In this document: piece by piece, positions 7,571 through 16,394 of the stretch
Numbering within the stretch: the first letter of the stretch is position 1
How the letters are laid out: each line of letters opens with the position of its first letter
DNA from: Rhizobium sp. Q54
GTDB lineage: Bacteria > Pseudomonadota > Alphaproteobacteria > SHVZ01
NCBI GenBank assembly: GCA_945871425.1
Contig: CAMBVS010000025.1
Coordinates: 1-49,885 of the forward strand
DNA length: 49,885 nucleotides
Direction of reading: 5' to 3'
The notes under the pieces: model-generated
Seen by the model: the letters and a program-made list of their open reading frames with translations, nothing else
Database searches by the model: none
Told to the model about the DNA's origin: nothing
Position numbers and translations under genes: made by a program

Positions 7571-8990
7571 TGCCGGTTATGCCAGCCTTTGCGGCTTGAT
7601 CGACGGCCGCCGCGGTCGCCGCGAGCTTCTCGGCATGTTTCCGGCGCCAACCGAGGATGTCGTTGCCGCCTCGATCTTGGATAGCCTCGAGAAGATTTCC
7701 TTCGTCACTACAACCTGCGGACCGGTCGCATGGCTCGGGCCGGAGCCGGCCGACCTCCTGACCCGGCTTGTCGCGCTCCGCGACGGACCGGCGCGCACGA
7801 TGCTCGTGATCCCGGCAACTGCCGACTGCCCGGTCTATGTGTTCGCGGTTCCCGGCGAGGCCATGGGCTTACCGGCCGTGCTCAAGGGCTGGGGTGGCAG
7901 CGCAGGCGCTGGGCTAAGCCTTCGCCACGCGGCGATGTCCTGCCTGTTCGAAGCGGCCGAACGCTGCTCGCAGATGCGAACCGGCGGGGAGGAGGTCGAG
8001 TTCGCCCCTTTCGATGCGGTAGCCAATGTCGCCGTGCACCCCGACGCTCTGCTTCTCGACGGGGGGGCGGCGAACGCGCGAGCAGCGCCTGGTGGGACGC
8101 CGATCCGTCCGCTGGACCGAGGCGAGCCCATCGCCTGGGTTCCGGCGGTCGATCTGCTGACGGGCGACAAGCGATTGCTTCCCGCCGACTACTGCTATCG
8201 CTCCCCCGACCGGTCCGGACCGGGCTGGACCTGCCCCGCCGACAGCACGGGTTGCGCCGCGGGAACCTCGCTTCCGGACATCGCATTTCGCGGCTTTCTC
8301 GAGGCGGTCGAGCGCGATGCGGTTGCGATCTGGTGGTTCAACCGTATTCGCCGCCCAGGTTGCGTGATCACCGGAGCGGGTACCGATGCCGTCATCGCCT
8401 GGCAGACGAGCCGGGGACGTCAGTGCCATCTTCTCGATCTCACGACCGATCTCGGTGTGCCGGTGCGGGTGGCGGTCTCGCACGATGAGTCCGGCCGTCG
8501 CATCGCGGTCGGTTTTGGCGCGCATTTCGATGCCGACATCGCGTCGCTCCGCGCCGTGCTCGAGATGATGCAGTTCCAGCTCATGGTCGAGATGAGCACC
8601 GGTTTTCGCGATCGCGGCCACCTCGACGCCGCGTCGCCATCTACGCAAGCGGCGCTACAGTGGTTCGATGAGGTTTCAATCGAGTCGGAGCCCTATCTCC
8701 TGCCCGATCCGACCGCCCTTCCCATCGCGAGGCCGATGCCGCCTGAAGGTTCAGACGCGGCACTGGACCGGTGTGGCGAGATCGCGCGCGAGCATCGACT
8801 CGACCTGCTGTTCGTCGAAATGACCCGGTCGTGGATCGGCCTGCCCGCCGGCCGCGTGGTCGTACCCGGCCTGCGGTCGATGAAGCGGCGGACGGGGGGA
8901 GGGCGCCTCTACGATGTGCCGGTTACGCTCGGCTGGCTCAAGGCTCCGCACGTGGCCGCGCAGCTCAATCCACGGGAGATCGTGTTCTAG
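7500..8990 (+). CDS. SagD-like YcaO-domain protein (ATP-dependent peptide-backbone modification)
   Basis: YcaO proteins use ATP to activate backbone amides of ribosomal peptides, forming azolines (with an E1-like partner), thioamides or amidines. From the ATG at 7500 the protein has 496 residues. YcaO landmarks are GWGGSAGAGLSLRHAA followed by FEAAERCS (ExxER), then DSTGCAAGTSLPDIAFRG followed by FLEAVERDAVAIWWFNRIRRP, and the C-terminal block GRVVVPGLR / GRLYDVPVTLGWL. It ends LNPREIVF, close to but not the proline-rich C-terminus of cyclodehydratases. About 100 residues precede the YcaO fold and show no recognisable leader-binding or ThiF-like domain. Alternative starts are 7440 and 7563; 7500 has GGACGAGAG just upstream. 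It is followed after 22 bp by the peroxidase gene. Codons end in A/T more often than in flanking housekeeping genes (10 of 39 from 7563), suggesting acquisition. Confidence 0.9.
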   Translation: MSAPVRAVGISADLVCGVVSTMVTAGYASLCGLIDGRRGRRELLGMFPAPTEDVVAASILDSLEKISFVTTTCGPVAWLGPEPADLLTRLVALRDGPARTMLVIPATADCPVYVFAVPGEAMGLPAVLKGWGGSAGAGLSLRHAAMSCLFEAAERCSQMRTGGEEVEFAPFDAVANVAVHPDALLLDGGAANARAAPGGTPIRPLDRGEPIAWVPAVDLLTGDKRLLPADYCYRSPDRSGPGWTCPADSTGCAAGTSLPDIAFRGFLEAVERDAVAIWWFNRIRRPGCVITGAGTDAVIAWQTSRGRQCHLLDLTTDLGVPVRVAVSHDESGRRIAVGFGAHFDADIASLRAVLEMMQFQLMVEMSTGFRDRGHLDAASPSTQAALQWFDEVSIESEPYLLPDPTALPIARPMPPEGSDAALDRCGEIAREHRLDLLFVEMTRSWIGLPAGRVVVPGLRSMKRRTGGGRLYDVPVTLGWLKAPHVAAQLNPREIVF

Positions 8991-9012
8991 GACGGCAACA
9001 GGGGAGGGACAA

Positions 9013-10581
9013 ATGACTGGCGATCATAATCAACCGGCGCAGGGGCCGGCACCTTCGGCAACGATTGCGACCGCGCCGACGAAGCCTCTGTTCGGGGACC
9101 TCATGAAGAAAGCCCCGGCTCGGCGGGACGTGACTCAGCTCGTGGCGCTCATGGCCCCCACGCTTCTGCAGGGATCCTTCGATTCGCCGCTCAAATTCGA
9201 CAACCCGGCGATTCCTGCCGGCTATACCTATCTCGGCCAATTCATTACGCACGAGATTGCGACTCCGACTTTAGCCATGCTTGCGGGAAAGGCCGACCCG
9301 AAGGAGCTGCGCAGCTGCGGGCTCGACCTCGACAGCCTTTACGGCGGTCCGACCATGCGGCCCGAACTGTTCGACGGCGCCAGGCTCAGGATCGGCAAGG
9401 GAAAATCAGGCGGTGGCGATGTCAGCGTCGCAAGCCTGCCGCGCGACGCGAACGGTGGCGCGCTGATCGGGGACGCCCGCAACGACGAGAATCTTCTGAC
9501 CGCCCAGCTCCATTCTGCCTTCATCGACTTCCACAATCGCATGGTCGACTACTGCCATAACGAGGGATACAGGGATACGGACAAGGACAAGGCCCTCCTC
9601 GAACGCACGAAGTCCATGGTGCGCAAGCACTTCCAGTGGATCGTGCTCTGGGATTTTCTGCCGCGCATCTGCGGTGGCGCCGCCTTCATCCGCGACATGG
9701 TCGGCACGCCGGGCGAGGCGAGTTGGGGCGAAAAGCCGAGACTTCGCTTCTATCAGTTGGATGAGCCGGCCTACGTACCCACTGAGTTCTGGACGGCCGT
9801 CTTCCGCTTCGGCCATTCCATGGCCCGGCCGTCCTACTTCCTCAACGACACTCTGTCGGGGCCGGATGAGCTGCCGGCGAATCGGCCCTATCATCACCGC
9901 ATTCCGCTGTTCGATCCGAAGCACGGGCTCGGCGACCTCTTCCGCGTCGGCGACATTCCCGGGCAGTGGACGGTTCAGTGGAAATACTTCTTCTCATTCG
10001 ACGAAGCGCTGCGCCCCTGGGATCCTGGCGCGGAGAGCGCGGTAGGCTTCGCGCTCGAGCCAAAGCCCGGTCCGCAGCCGAGTCTGCTGATCGATGAGGA
10101 ACTCATCAGCGCGCTCGCCTTCATACCGAACAAGTCTGGTAAGCCTGAATCGCTGATATTCCAGGACCTAACGCGCGGCGAGGACGCCGGTCTTCCCTCC
10201 GGTCAGCTCATCGCCGAAGCGATCGGGTGCAGACCGCTCACGCCGGAACAGATTGGCCCCCTCGATCTCGAGCCGGCCAGCCTTCTGACCGACACGCCGC
10301 TCCTCTACTACGTGCTCAGGGAGGCGGCGGTACTACAGGGCGGTCGCTGCCTGGGCCCGGTCGGTCGCACGATCATCGCCGAAACCCTGATCGGCCTCCT
10401 CTGGCACAGCCAGGATTCGATTCTTAAGACTCCCCGCTGGCGGCCGACCCCCGGCGATGCTGTTAGTGGCCAGCCCTACACGATGGCGCACTTCCTCCAC
10501 TTCGCCTACAGCCATCACAAGACCAGGCTGCCCTATCGTCCGGCGCCGCCCTGGCCTTCCGGCGCTCCCGAGATCGTCTAA
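9013..10581 (+). CDS. Animal-type (peroxidase-cyclooxygenase superfamily) heme peroxidase
   Basis: 522 residues. The distal-side motif YLGQFITHEIATPT carries the catalytic His. DARNDENLLTAQLHSAFIDF followed by HNRMVD is the superfamily's central block, FRFGHSMARPSYFLN carries the proximal His heme ligand, and LTRGEDAGLPSGQLIAEA lies near the end. These enzymes use H2O2 to oxidise halides, thiocyanate, phenols or fatty acids. No signal peptide or membrane segment is visible, so a cytoplasmic enzyme is expected, unlike secreted bacterial peroxicins. The ATG at 9013 is preceded by AGGGGAGGG at ideal spacing. It starts 22 bp after ycaO and is probably cotranscribed with it, which makes an oxidation step on the YcaO product plausible; that link is inference from context. 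Its 3' end overlaps rpoN by 4 bp, convergent. Confidence 0.9.
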   Translation: MTGDHNQPAQGPAPSATIATAPTKPLFGDLMKKAPARRDVTQLVALMAPTLLQGSFDSPLKFDNPAIPAGYTYLGQFITHEIATPTLAMLAGKADPKELRSCGLDLDSLYGGPTMRPELFDGARLRIGKGKSGGGDVSVASLPRDANGGALIGDARNDENLLTAQLHSAFIDFHNRMVDYCHNEGYRDTDKDKALLERTKSMVRKHFQWIVLWDFLPRICGGAAFIRDMVGTPGEASWGEKPRLRFYQLDEPAYVPTEFWTAVFRFGHSMARPSYFLNDTLSGPDELPANRPYHHRIPLFDPKHGLGDLFRVGDIPGQWTVQWKYFFSFDEALRPWDPGAESAVGFALEPKPGPQPSLLIDEELISALAFIPNKSGKPESLIFQDLTRGEDAGLPSGQLIAEAIGCRPLTPEQIGPLDLEPASLLTDTPLLYYVLREAAVLQGGRCLGPVGRTIIAETLIGLLWHSQDSILKTPRWRPTPGDAVSGQPYTMAHFLHFAYSHHKTRLPYRPAPPWPSGAPEIV

Positions 10582-12074
10582 ATCTGCATCGCCTTCTCCC
10601 TCCTCCGCTGCACGGAGGAGGGGATCTTCATCGCCTCGCGGTACTTGGCCACGGTGCGGCGCGCGATGTCGACGCCGTCTGAGCGCAGCATCTCGACCAG
10701 CTTGTCGTCGGAGAGCACGTCGTCCGGCTTCTCCGCGTCGATCAGGGTCTTGATGCGCGAGCGCACCGCCTCCGCCGAATGCGCCTCGCCGCCGCTGGAG
10801 GATTGGATCGCCGCGGTGAAGAAGTACTTGAGCTCGTAGAGGCCGCGCGGCGTCGCCATGTGCTTGTTGGTGGTGACGCGGCTGACCGTCGACTCGTGCA
10901 TGGAGATGGCGTCGGCGATGTCGCGGAGGATCAGCGGCTTCAGGTGCTGGACGCCGCGGCGGAAGAAGGCGTCCTGCTGGCGGATGATCTCGCCCGCCAC
11001 CTTGAGGATGGTGGTGGCGCGCTGGTGCAGCGACTTCACCAGCCAGTTCGCCGCCTGATAGCGCTCGGAGAGATAGTCCTTCTCCTCCTTCTTCTTGGCG
11101 TCCTTGGTGATGCGGGCGTAGTAGCGGGTGTTGACCAGGACGCGGGGCAGGGTCTCGGCGTTGAGCTCGATGAGCCAGTCGCCGCCCGGCTGCGGGCGCA
11201 TGATGATGTCGGGGATCACCGGCTGCACCATCGCGTGATCGAAGATCGATCCCGGCTTCGGGTTCAGGGTGCGGATCTCGGCAATCATCTCCTTCATGTC
11301 CTCGGCGTCGACCTGGCAGAGCTTCATCAGCTGGGCGAGGTCGCGCTTGGCGAGGAGGTCGAGACGGTCGAGCAGCGTCTGCATCGCCGGGTCGAGGCGG
11401 TTGCGCTCGGCCAGTTGCAGCGCCAGGCACTCGCCGAGCGAGCGGGCGAAGATGCCGGCGGGATCGAAGCGCTGCAGCTGCTTCAGCACGCCCTCGACGC
11501 GGCCGGGCGGACATCCGAGCTGGTCTGCGACCTCGGCGAGGTCGCCGGTCAGGTATCCCGACTCATCCACGAGGTCGATCAGGTGCGAGCCGATCAGCCG
11601 GTCGACCGGGTCCTCGATGTCGACGCTCAGCTGGTCGAACAGGTGCTCGCGGAGACTCGGCAGCTTGGCGGCGGCCGTCTCTTCCAGGCTGCGGCTGTCC
11701 TCGTCGAAGTCGGCGGATCCGGCGGAGCCCTTCCAGGGCAGGTAGTCCTCGGCGGACTCGTAGAGATTGGCGTCGCTGGCATCGACCGGCGAGTCGCCGG
11801 TCTCCGGCAGGCCGGCGCCGAAGGCGACCTCGCCCGCGACGTCGGCCGGCGGCGGCGCCTCGGGCCCGTCGGCGAAGGTGTCGATGGTGCGGAGCGAGAC
11901 GTCGGGCTCCGGCCCGTCGTCGCGCTCAAGCAGCGGGTTCTGCTCGATCTCGCGCTCGACGTATTCGGACAGCTCCTGGTTGGACAGCTGCAGCAGCTTG
12001 ATCGCCTGCTGCAGCTGCGGCGTCATCACCAGCGTCTGGGCCTGGCGGAGGTCGAGGCGCTGATTGATCGTCAT
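10578..12074 (-). CDS. rpoN: RNA polymerase sigma-54 factor RpoN
   Basis: Sigma-54 directs RNA polymerase to -24/-12 promoters and needs AAA+ activators; nitrogen and carbon functions are typical. 498 residues. The Gln/Leu-rich activator-interacting region I is at the N-terminus (QTLVMTPQLQQAIKLLQLSN), then an acidic spacer (about residues 50-130), the core-binding domain, and the RpoN box ARRTVAKYREAMKIPSS near the C-terminus that contacts the -24 element. It is the last gene of the kdsD-lptC-lptA-lptB-rpoN operon, 12 bp after lptB. The genes that usually follow, raiA/hpf and ptsN, are not adjacent here: the peroxidase/YcaO block begins immediately at its stop codon. Confidence 0.97.
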   Translation of the reverse strand: MTINQRLDLRQAQTLVMTPQLQQAIKLLQLSNQELSEYVEREIEQNPLLERDDGPEPDVSLRTIDTFADGPEAPPPADVAGEVAFGAGLPETGDSPVDASDANLYESAEDYLPWKGSAGSADFDEDSRSLEETAAAKLPSLREHLFDQLSVDIEDPVDRLIGSHLIDLVDESGYLTGDLAEVADQLGCPPGRVEGVLKQLQRFDPAGIFARSLGECLALQLAERNRLDPAMQTLLDRLDLLAKRDLAQLMKLCQVDAEDMKEMIAEIRTLNPKPGSIFDHAMVQPVIPDIIMRPQPGGDWLIELNAETLPRVLVNTRYYARITKDAKKKEEKDYLSERYQAANWLVKSLHQRATTILKVAGEIIRQQDAFFRRGVQHLKPLILRDIADAISMHESTVSRVTTNKHMATPRGLYELKYFFTAAIQSSSGGEAHSAEAVRSRIKTLIDAEKPDDVLSDDKLVEMLRSDGVDIARRTVAKYREAMKIPSSVQRRREKAMQI

Positions 12075-12086
12075 CGGCGAGGACTC

Positions 12087-12862
<776 letters not shown>

Positions 12863-12866
<4 letters not shown>

Positions 12867-13687
12867 CCGCCGGTCCCCGTCGGCTTGCTCTGTTGCGGCT
12901 CCTTGCTCGGCACCACCAGGGCGCGGACCCGGGACGACCCCTGCGGTCCTGAAAGCAGACGCGAGACGCCGGTGTTGAGGTTGACCTCGGCGACCGAGCC
13001 GTTCAGCTGGTTCTGGCCGCGGGTGATGCGGACGTCGCCGATCAGGGTCGCGGTCCCCTGCTCGACCATGTAGACGCCCTTCTCGCCTTTCGCCACCTCC
13101 TGGTCGGTGCGAACGTCGACATTGCCGAAGGCGTCGACGCGGCGGAGCTTCATCTCCTTGTTGGCGCCCTCGACCAGCTGGGCCGAGAGCACGTCGGCCT
13201 TGATCCGCTTCTTCTCGCGGATCGCCTCGGCATTGCCGCGGGCGACGGCGAGCTGGCGCTTCTCCCAGTACTCCAGGCTGTCGCGGGCGGTGATGACGTC
13301 GGTGCGGGTGGTGAGCTTGAGGGCCTTCCCGGTCATCACCAGCACCGACTGGTCGGCGTCGTAGACGGCGCGGTCGGCGACGATGGTCTCGTTGGCCGAG
13401 GTGATGCGGACATTGCCCTCGGCCTCGAGCTGGTAGATCTCGCTGCCGCTCTCGCCCTTGGTGCGGTAGCGGGCGGTCAGCTTGTCGCCGCGGACGGAGA
13501 CGCCGCCCCGGCTCGCCGTGGCGTTGCCGCGGGCGACATAGACGTTCTGGTCGCGCAACCACTCGATCCCCTGGTCGGCATCGACCTGGATCGGCTGGTT
13601 GGAGGAGCCGCCGGCCAGCGCCAGGCCCTGGGCCAGGGCGGTCGGCGTCGCGAGCAGCGTCAGGAGGGCGAGAAGAGCGGGCGTCAT
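12863..13687 (-). CDS. lptA: LPS-assembly periplasmic bridge protein LptA (OstA-like)
   Basis: Periplasmic beta-jellyroll protein that polymerises between LptC and LptD to carry LPS across the periplasm. 274 residues with a Sec signal peptide ([20 protein letters not shown]). The OstA-like repeats follow: [28 protein letters not shown]-type strands such as [11 protein letters not shown], and [20 protein letters not shown]. The C-terminal tail ([13 protein letters not shown]) is low complexity. The ATG at 13687 overlaps the lptC stop as ATGA, and its own stop overlaps the lptB start. The frame continues upstream without a stop, but that part is the lptC gene read in another frame. Confidence 0.92.
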
Positions 13688-14394
13688 CGCTTGGGCGCGG
13701 TCTTCTTGGCCGCCTCCGGGCGAAGCTCGAGCCTCGCCTTGCCGGTGAACAGGATGCGTCCGCCCTTGTCGAGGATGCGGAAGCCCTCGGCCTGGAGATG
13801 GCCGAACGGGCCCTGGCCCTCGACCGGCACGTCGCCCGAGGCGGTGCCGGCCTGCATGTCGAGATCGGCCGACTCCGTCATGAACTCGTAGCCGGCGTCG
13901 TGGAAGACATGAACCTGGCCGCGAAGGCCGAGGGTCTGGCGGACGCGGTCGTAGAGCCCCTCGCGGGCATCGACGGCGACCCAGCTGCCGTCCTTCAGCG
14001 TCACGTCGGCCTTGGGCTTGGCGAGCAGGACGCGATCGGCCGATCCGGCCGCCTGGGTCGCGGCCTCGGCGACGACCGCATAGGGCTGGTTGTTCTCGTC
14101 GACACCGACGTAGCGGGGCTTGATCATCCGCGAGGCGTCGGCGTCGACCGTCGCGTTGATCTGCCCGGCGCTCAGGCGGAACTCGCGCGGATCGGGGTTG
14201 AGCCGGGGCCAGGCCAGCACCAGACCCAGAAGCACCAGCGCGATCAGCGGCAACGTCACCTTGAGGAAGGTGACGGCGCGGGAGCTGAGCCGCTGGGCGA
14301 CGCCCGAAGACGGCGGCCGCGGCGTCACCGAGCCGAGGGTCGGTCTGAGCGGCTTCAGCGGCTGGGCGAGAGAGCGCGCGGCCATGCGGGTCAC
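13684..14394 (-). CDS. lptC: LPS export protein LptC
   Basis: Bitopic inner-membrane partner of LptB2FG that receives LPS and hands it to LptA. 236 residues: a cytoplasmic N-terminus of about 45 residues, one membrane helix ([17 protein letters not shown]) and a periplasmic jellyroll (DEFRL-type start, [20 protein letters not shown]). The alphaproteobacterial form has the longer basic N-terminus seen here. Start GTG at 14394 overlaps the kdsD stop as GTGA; an ATG three codons in (14385) is the alternative. It sits in the kdsD-lptC-lptA-lptB-rpoN operon. Confidence 0.9.
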   Translation of the reverse strand: MTRMAARSLAQPLKPLRPTLGSVTPRPPSSGVAQRLSSRAVTFLKVTLPLIALVLLGLVLAWPRLNPDPREFRLSAGQINATVDADASRMIKPRYVGVDENNQPYAVVAEAATQAAGSADRVLLAKPKADVTLKDGSWVAVDAREGLYDRVRQTLGLRGQVHVFHDAGYEFMTESADLDMQAGTASGDVPVEGQGPFGHLQAEGFRILDKGGRILFTGKARLELRPEAAKKTAPKR

Positions 14395-15449
14395 GCAACC
14401 CCGGCACGAAGCAGGTCGAGGACGTGGACGATGCCGACCGGACGCCCGTCATCGACCGCGAAGGCGCGGTAGAGCTTGCGGTCGTTCATCTCCTTCAGCA
14501 CCTCGGCCGCCAGCAGGCGAGGCCCGATGGTCCAGGGGCCGCGGGTCATCACCTGATGCACCGGCCGCTCAAGGAGGTCGGGAGACATGTGCCGGCGGAG
14601 ATCGCCGTCGGTGACCAGGCCGATCAGGCGGCCGGCGGCGGTCGGCGGCTCGACCACGCCGACGCAGCCGAAGCGCTTCTCGGTCATGACCAGGACCGCC
14701 TCTGCCATGCGTGCGTCGGCGCCGATCAGCGGCATCTCCGGGCCCTTGTGCATCAGGTCCTCGACCTTCAGCAAGCGGGCGCCGAGCTTGCCGCCGGGAT
14801 GCAGCTGGCGATAGTCGTCGGCGGAGAAGCCGCGGCGCTCGAGCAGCGAGACGGCGAGCGCGTCGCCGAGCGCCATCATCAGCGTGGTCGAGGTCGTGGG
14901 GGCGAGGCCCAGCGGGCAGGCCTCTGGCACGCGCGGCAGGACCAGCGCCGCGTCGGCGGCCTCGGCCAGCGCCGAGGGGGCCTTGCCGACCATGGCGATC
15001 AGCGGGATGTCGAAGCGCCGCGTATAGGCGACGAGGTCGCCGAGCTCCGGCGTCTCGCCCGAATTGGACAGCGCGAGGACGGCATCGGTGCGGGCGATCA
15101 TGCCGAGATCGCCATGGCTCGCCTCGGCCGGATGGACGAACTGGGCCGGCGTCCCGGTCGAGGCCAGGGTGGCGGCGATCTTGCGGGCGACGTGGCCGGA
15201 CTTGCCCATGCCGGAGACGATCACCCGGCCGGTCGCTTGGGCCATCAGGTCGACGGCGCCGGCGAAGGCGGCTGCCCCCTCTTCCCCGGCCAGAAGCCCG
15301 GCGAGGCCGGTCAGCGCCTCGGCCTCGAGGGCGAGCACGCGCCGGCCGGTCTCGGCCTCGGCGATCCGCGATGTCTTCAGGTTGGGTCGCACCAGTCCGG
15401 TACCGGGGTTTCCAAGCGAGGATGTCTCGACAGCAAGAAAGTTGCGCAA
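14391..15449 (-). CDS. kdsD: D-arabinose 5-phosphate isomerase (KpsF/GutQ family)
   Basis: Converts ribulose 5-phosphate to arabinose 5-phosphate, the first committed precursor of Kdo in lipid A/LPS inner core. 352 residues. The N-terminal SIS domain shows VIVSGMGKSGHVARKIAATL and the sugar-phosphate loop VLALSNSGETPEL, and is followed by two CBS domains (VEDLMHKGPEMPLI; VHQVMTRGPWTIGP). The first 35 residues are poorly conserved; a GTG about 20 codons in gives the more usual length, so the start is uncertain. It heads the Lpt operon, matching its role in LPS supply. The 111 bp upstream of it, before the GntR-type gene, probably holds the operon promoter. Confidence 0.93.
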   Translation of the reverse strand: MRNFLAVETSSLGNPGTGLVRPNLKTSRIAEAETGRRVLALEAEALTGLAGLLAGEEGAAAFAGAVDLMAQATGRVIVSGMGKSGHVARKIAATLASTGTPAQFVHPAEASHGDLGMIARTDAVLALSNSGETPELGDLVAYTRRFDIPLIAMVGKAPSALAEAADAALVLPRVPEACPLGLAPTTSTTLMMALGDALAVSLLERRGFSADDYRQLHPGGKLGARLLKVEDLMHKGPEMPLIGADARMAEAVLVMTEKRFGCVGVVEPPTAAGRLIGLVTDGDLRRHMSPDLLERPVHQVMTRGPWTIGPRLLAAEVLKEMNDRKLYRAFAVDDGRPVGIVHVLDLLRAGVA

Positions 15450-15560
15450 ATCGGCGCCATTTTCGGCATGTTTCTTGCCCTGATAAGAGTATGCCCCTGA
15501 TTCGGGGCCGCCGCCAGCCTGGAATGCATGACGAACTCGCGCGCGGCGGGCAGGCTCCGC

Positions 15561-16304
15561 TCAGCCTTTCTTCTGGTCCTCGGCGAGCTTGCGGTAGCGC
15601 TTCAGGCTGTTGGTCAGGTGCCGGCGCATGGCGCCGCGGGCGCTTTCTGGCGAGCGCCCGCTGATCGCCTCGAAGATCGCCCGGTGCTCCTTCTGGAAGA
15701 GATCGAGGAACGGGCGGGCTCCCTCCCTCCGCCAGGGGGCGTCGGACACCGCCTGCCTCGGAATGACGAAATGGCCGAGGAACTCCAGGAACCGCATGAA
15801 CTGCGGATTGCCGGTCGCTTCCGCGACGGCGCGGTGAAAGGCGCGGTCCTCGTCGATCGCCGTCTCGCCGCGCTCGATCGCCTGGTCCATCGCGTCGAGC
15901 GCGGTGCCGACGGCGGCGATCTGCTGAGAGGTGCCGCGTTCGGCGGCGAGGCCCGCCGCCTCGATCTCGACCGCGCAGCGCAGCTCCATCACCTTGATCG
16001 CCTCGGCGAGCGAGTCGACGCCGTTGGGGTCGAGCCGGAACGGCCGTCGCTTGGCGTCGGCCGCGACGAAGGCGCCGACCCCCTGGCGGGTCACCACCAG
16101 GCCCTCGGCGCGGAGCGCCGCCACGGCTTCGCGCACGACGGTGCGGCTCACCCCCATCGCCGACATCATCGCCTGTTCGGTCGGCAGGCGGGCGCCGGGC
16201 TCGAGCCCGCCGCGGATGATCTCGGCGGACAGGCGTCCGACCACCTCTTCCGTCAGATTCCGCGGTGGGTGGAGAGGGCGAAAGACGGTCAGCTTGCCGG
16301 ACAT
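15561..16304 (-). CDS. GntR-family transcriptional regulator, FadR/FCD subfamily
   Basis: 247 residues. A winged helix-turn-helix lies at residues 15-80 (RLSAEIIRGGLEPGARLPTE, GVSRTVVREAVAALRAEGLV), followed by an all-helical FCD effector domain (FHRAVAEATGNPQFMRFLEF, HRAIFEAI, AMRRHLTNSL) with the Asp/His residues that bind metal and carboxylates. Members sense organic acids or sugar acids. A perfect palindrome 23 bp upstream of its ATG is its probable operator, so autoregulation is likely. It stands between the RNase D-like gene and kdsD, usually neighbours, and no catabolic operon adjoins it, so its target lies elsewhere or is itself alone. Effector unknown. Confidence 0.9.
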   Translation of the reverse strand: MSGKLTVFRPLHPPRNLTEEVVGRLSAEIIRGGLEPGARLPTEQAMMSAMGVSRTVVREAVAALRAEGLVVTRQGVGAFVAADAKRRPFRLDPNGVDSLAEAIKVMELRCAVEIEAAGLAAERGTSQQIAAVGTALDAMDQAIERGETAIDEDRAFHRAVAEATGNPQFMRFLEFLGHFVIPRQAVSDAPWRREGARPFLDLFQKEHRAIFEAISGRSPESARGAMRRHLTNSLKRYRKLAEDQKKG

Positions 16305-16326
16305 CGTGGCGACACATCCCCGATCA

Positions 16327-16349
16327 ATACGATCATCCTATGATCGTAT
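16327..16349. promoter_or_regulatory. Perfect palindromic operator upstream of the GntR/FCD regulator
   Basis: Two perfect 10-bp inverted arms, ATACGATCAT and ATGATCGTAT, separated by CCT. It lies 23-45 bp upstream of the regulator's ATG, the expected place for autorepression. AT-rich arms of this kind are typical of FCD-type GntR operators. It is the only AT-rich stretch in this neighbourhood. Confidence 0.75.
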
Positions 16350-16394
16350 GACGGAACAAGACAACGGCGCCGCCACAGAAAACGCCCGCGCCGG

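Noticed and set aside
10333..11514. Long minus-strand frame over the peroxidase/rpoN junction
   Set aside because: Arg/Ala/Pro-rich composition typical of antisense reading in GC-rich DNA, overlapping the well-supported rpoN gene.
15450..15560. Possible small RNA or terminator between the GntR gene and kdsD
   Set aside because: No stable hairpin with a T-run and no conserved structure could be seen; it most likely holds only the kdsD promoter.
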